NCBI RefSeq assembly: GCF_009687865.1
Contig: NZ_BLAE01000004.1
Location: 186,001 to 250,000 of the forward strand
Source: Acrocarpospora macrocephala
GTDB taxonomy: Bacteria; Actinomycetota; Actinomycetes; Streptosporangiales; Streptosporangiaceae
Direction of reading: 5' to 3'
DNA length: 64,000 bases
Both the position numbers and the translations under genes were made by a program. Positions 61,691 through 64,000 of this stretch are shown here, piece by piece. Every line of letters starts with the position of its first letter. The stretch's first letter is position 1. A model generated the notes under the pieces. It ran no database searches and was not told where the DNA came from. It saw only the letters and a list, made by a program, of their open reading frames with translations.

Positions 61691-62704
61691 TTATGACCCC
61701 GCCAGGATCTGGCCGACATAACGCGCCACGGCGCGCACCGCACCCATCGTCACCGGATAGTCCATTCGCGTCGGGCCCAGCACTCCGAGCCGGGCCAGTT
61801 CCTTGTCGCCCGCACCGTATCCCGCGGCGACGAACGATGTGCCGCGCAGCCCCGTGTACGGATTCTCCGAGCCGATCCGGACGGTCAGCTCGGACAGGTC
61901 GCCGGTCTCGCCCAGCAGGCGCATCAGCACGACCTGTTCCTCCAAAGCCTCCAGCACGTCGCGGAGGCCCACGCTGAAGTCGGCCGCCGCGAGGTTGGCC
62001 GCCCCGGCGAAGACGATCTTCTCTTCATGCCGCTCGACCAGTGTTTCCAGGATGACCGACAGCAGCGTGACCGCGACGGGGCGGTCCTCCGCCGACAGCC
62101 GGTCGGGCAGGTCGGCCACCCTGTCCGGCACGTTGGACAGGCCGCAGCCGTCCAGCGAGGCGTTCAGCACCGCTCGCAGGTGGGCCACCCGATCGTCGCC
62201 GATCGCGTCGGGCAGGTCGACCACCCGCTGCTCGACCCGGCCGGTGTTGGTGATCAGCACCAGCATGACCCGGCGGTCGGCCAGCGGAACGATCTCCACA
62301 TGCCGGACCGTGGACCTGGTCAGCGACGGATACTGCACCACCGCGACCTGCCTGGTGAGCTGCGCCAGCAGCCGCACGGTGCGGGTCACGATCTCGTCCA
62401 GGTCGATGGCGCCGGCCAGGAACGTCTCGATCGCCCGGCGCTCGGCCCCGGTCAGCGGTTTCACCTGGGACAGCCGGTCCACGAACAGCCGATAGCCCTT
62501 GTCGGTGGGCACCCGCCCGGCGCTCGTGTGCGGCTGGTGAATGTAGCCTTGCTCCTCCAGAGCGGCCATATCGTTACGGATGGTGGCGGGCGAGACACCC
62601 AGGTTGTGGCGATCGGCCAGCGCCTTGGAGCCCACCGGCTCGTTGGTGGACACATAGTCCTCGACGATGGCGCGTAGCACCGCCAGCTTCCGGTCGTCAA
62701 CCAC
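61691..62704 (-). CDS. hrcA: Heat-inducible transcription repressor HrcA
   Basis: This 337-residue protein has the N-terminal winged helix [75 protein letters not shown] and a GAF-like C-terminal region. HrcA represses heat-shock operons at CIRCE elements. It starts at GTG after GGGGAGGTGAGCAC, 14 bp downstream of a CIRCE element, so it autoregulates. Confidence 0.96.
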   Translation of the reverse strand: MVDDRKLAVLRAIVEDYVSTNEPVGSKALADRHNLGVSPATIRNDMAALEEQGYIHQPHTSAGRVPTDKGYRLFVDRLSQVKPLTGAERRAIETFLAGAIDLDEIVTRTVRLLAQLTRQVAVVQYPSLTRSTVRHVEIVPLADRRVMLVLITNTGRVEQRVVDLPDAIGDDRVAHLRAVLNASLDGCGLSNVPDRVADLPDRLSAEDRPVAVTLLSVILETLVERHEEKIVFAGAANLAAADFSVGLRDVLEALEEQVVLMRLLGETGDLSELTVRIGSENPYTGLRGTSFVAAGYGAGDKELARLGVLGPTRMDYPVTMGAVRAVARYVGQILAGS

Positions 62705-62718
62705 GTGCTCACCTCCCC

Positions 62719-62743
62719 TGGCACTCGATTGTCCCGAGTGCCA
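62719..62743. promoter_or_regulatory. CIRCE operator upstream of hrcA
   Basis: TGGCACTC-N9-GAGTGCCA is a perfect 8-bp inverted repeat with a 9-bp spacer and fits the CIRCE core GCACTC-N9-GAGTGC. It is located directly before hrcA and is the expected binding site of HrcA. Confidence 0.95.
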
Positions 62744-62845
62744 AGTGTACGGCCAGCGCCTCCAGGGTGCGATAACAGCAGCCGGGCAAGAAGACCAAGT
62801 CGACTGCAAACGTCCCACAAGTGGGAACCCCCACACTTTGGTGTT

Positions 62846-63478
62846 ATGAGTTCTCCCTACAGTCAAAATTACGGCCAGCAGAACTACGGCCAGTACGGCG
62901 CTCCGCCGCCCCCGTATGCCGCCCCGCGGCCCCCGATCCGGCCCCGAGTGCTGTGGATCGTGCTCTCCTGGGTCCTGTTCCTGGTCTTACTCGTCGTGGG
63001 TATCGCCGGATTCGCCGGATCCATCTTCTCCACTATCAACGACGCCGCGCCGACGACGACCCTCTCCAGCGGAGAGACCGTCACGGTCCAGCTCAACCCG
63101 GCCGACAAGCCCGCGATCTGGGCCGCCGCCAACCAGGCCACCGATGTCGAGTGCCAGGTGCAGGGCGCCGACCCCAGCCAGAAGCCAACCCTGACCCAGC
63201 CGACCGTTTCACAAAATTTGACGGTGAATGGCGACAATTGGGAACTGCTCTTCAAGGTGGGCGTTCCGGCCGCCGGGCAGTACCAGGTCAACTGCGTCGG
63301 CGAGGGCGTCAAGTTCGGCGTCGGCAAGGAACTGGCCTCCGGGGAGGCCGCCGCGACCGTGGGCGGCGGCTTGGCGATGCTCGCGCTGCCCATCCTCGGG
63401 TTCCTGTTCGCGGTGGTGGTGACCATCGTGGTGCTGGTCAAGCGCAGCGGCGCCCGCAAGCGGCAGTCGATGTACTAG
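62846..63478 (+). CDS. Hypothetical membrane protein with Tyr/Gln/Pro-rich N-terminus
   Basis: This 210-residue protein has a low-complexity start ([28 protein letters not shown]), a membrane helix ([27 protein letters not shown]), an external part of about 120 residues with two Cys, and a second helix ([24 protein letters not shown]). No family is recognised. It is divergent from hrcA. The IR CCCACAAGTGGG lies about 35 bp before its ATG. Confidence 0.72.
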   Translation: MSSPYSQNYGQQNYGQYGAPPPPYAAPRPPIRPRVLWIVLSWVLFLVLLVVGIAGFAGSIFSTINDAAPTTTLSSGETVTVQLNPADKPAIWAAANQATDVECQVQGADPSQKPTLTQPTVSQNLTVNGDNWELLFKVGVPAAGQYQVNCVGEGVKFGVGKELASGEAAATVGGGLAMLALPILGFLFAVVVTIVVLVKRSGARKRQSMY

Positions 63479-63488
63479 TTTTCTCGGC

Positions 63489-64000
63489 ATGTACGAGCGG
63501 GACGTGCTCTCCGAAGACTGGCGACGGCCACTGCGGGGCAAGATCCCGCAGATCCCCGCAGAACTCGACCTGGTCGTCGAGGACGCGGACGGGGGGTTCT
63601 GCGGGGCCGTGGTGGCCTGCGACAAGGAGGCCGTCACGCTGGAGGACCGGCACGGGCGGCGGCGGCTCTTTCCGCTCGCCCCCGCCGCGTTCCTGCTGGA
63701 CGGCAAGCCGGTGACGCTGGTGCGGCCGTCCGGCTCCTCGTCCGGCCCGCGGCGCAGCGCGTCCGGGTCGATCGCGGTCGAGGGGCTGCGGGCCCGGGTC
63801 GCGCGGGAGAGCCGGATCTACGTCGAGGGCGTGCACGACGCCTCGCTGGTCGAGAAGATCTGGGGGCACGACCTGCGGGTGGAGGGGGTGGTGGTCGAAT
63901 ACCTGGAAGGGGTCGACCACCTGCCGGAGATCGTCGCGGAGTTCGGCCCGGAGCCCGGGCGGCGGCTCGGGGTTCTGGTCGATCATCTGGTGCCGGGGTC
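63489..64000 (+). CDS. DUF3097 protein (3' end outside window)
   Basis: About 170 residues are visible: MYERDVLSEDWRRPLRGKIPQIPAELDLVVEDADGGFCGAVVACDKEAVTLEDRHGRRRLFPLAPAAFLLDGKPV, then ARESRIYVEGVHDASLVEKIWGHDLRVEGVVVEYLEGVDHL. This is the actinobacterial DUF3097 family, and the RIYVEGVHDA block resembles a TOPRIM-like pattern. It is often near the hrcA/dnaJ locus. Function is unknown. The stop lies beyond the window. Confidence 0.88.
   Translation, partial: MYERDVLSEDWRRPLRGKIPQIPAELDLVVEDADGGFCGAVVACDKEAVTLEDRHGRRRLFPLAPAAFLLDGKPVTLVRPSGSSSGPRRSASGSIAVEGLRARVARESRIYVEGVHDASLVEKIWGHDLRVEGVVVEYLEGVDHLPEIVAEFGPEPGRRLGVLVDHLVPG

Noticed and set aside
62719-62743. CIRCE palindrome as a novel operator
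   Set aside because: It fits the well-known HrcA site in spacing and sequence and lies directly before hrcA.

Overview
This is a GC-rich, coding-dense actinobacterial chromosome segment. Start codons are often GTG, ribosome sites are GGAGG-like, and many neighbouring genes overlap by 4 bases (ATGA or GTGA). The gene families (SARP/AfsR regulator, DUF397 with Scr1-type XRE regulator, DUF3073, DUF2630, DUF3097, DUF5941, SigE-type sigma factor, hrcA-dnaJ-rsmE-HIT-phoH-ybeY-CNNM order) point to a filamentous actinomycete. My best guess is Streptosporangiales, but that is an inference from gene content. No rRNA, tRNA, insertion sequence, phage or CRISPR array was recognised.

The minus strand carries a conserved housekeeping backbone in the order usual for actinomycetes: hrcA-dnaJ-rsmE (62.7-59.8 kb), HIT-phoH-ybeY-CNNM (58.2-55.0 kb), a deaminase-like gene with era (47.8-46.6 kb), leuA (24.6-22.9 kb) and recO (running off the window at position 1). 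Accessory or metabolic blocks lie between these genes.

Blocks in order: 0.86-3.2 kb, a CDP-alcohol phosphatidyltransferase with a DUF5941 partner. 3.2-9.4 kb, a hemerythrin gene, a SARP/ATPase regulator and an MMPL transporter; two matching sets of three 11-bp direct repeats flank the regulator. 9.5-11.5 kb, an anti-sigma-type ATPase, an XRE regulator and DUF397, sharing a near-identical 22-bp operator. 11.6-14.2 kb, Lrp, DDAH-like and ornithine aminotransferase (arginine/ornithine catabolism). 14.2-22.3 kb, a 44-bp tandem repeat, PhoD phosphatase, two TetR modules with clear palindromic operators, and glutamate dehydrogenase. 22.3-26.5 kb, ArsR/DUF3073, leuA with a leucine-rich leader peptide, and a sugar-phosphate aldolase/SIS pair. 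26.6-29.2 kb, DUF2630, a double-GNAT protein and an AI-2E-family permease.

The most unusual block is 29.8-36.5 kb. It has an ASCH-like protein and an XRE regulator, then an M20-like amidohydrolase with altered metal ligands, an alanine-dehydrogenase-like enzyme, two different SAM methyltransferases, a short class I aminoacyl-tRNA-synthetase-like protein with no anticodon domain, and an AdoMet-decarboxylase-like pyruvoyl enzyme with a substituted active-site histidine. Five of the junctions are 4-bp overlaps. This looks like a small amino-acid-derived metabolite pathway that I cannot match to any known one.

From 36.8 to 46.2 kb a urea uptake system (urtABCDE, minus) diverges from urease (ureABCFGD, plus). 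A good GlnR-type box sits in front of an apparently leaderless ureA. Further on are a sugar ABC transporter with an esterase and a divergent LacI regulator (49.5-54.9 kb), a histidine-kinase remnant, a SigE-type sigma factor with a probable membrane anti-sigma partner (58.3-59.6 kb), a CIRCE element in front of hrcA, and DUF3097 running off the right end.
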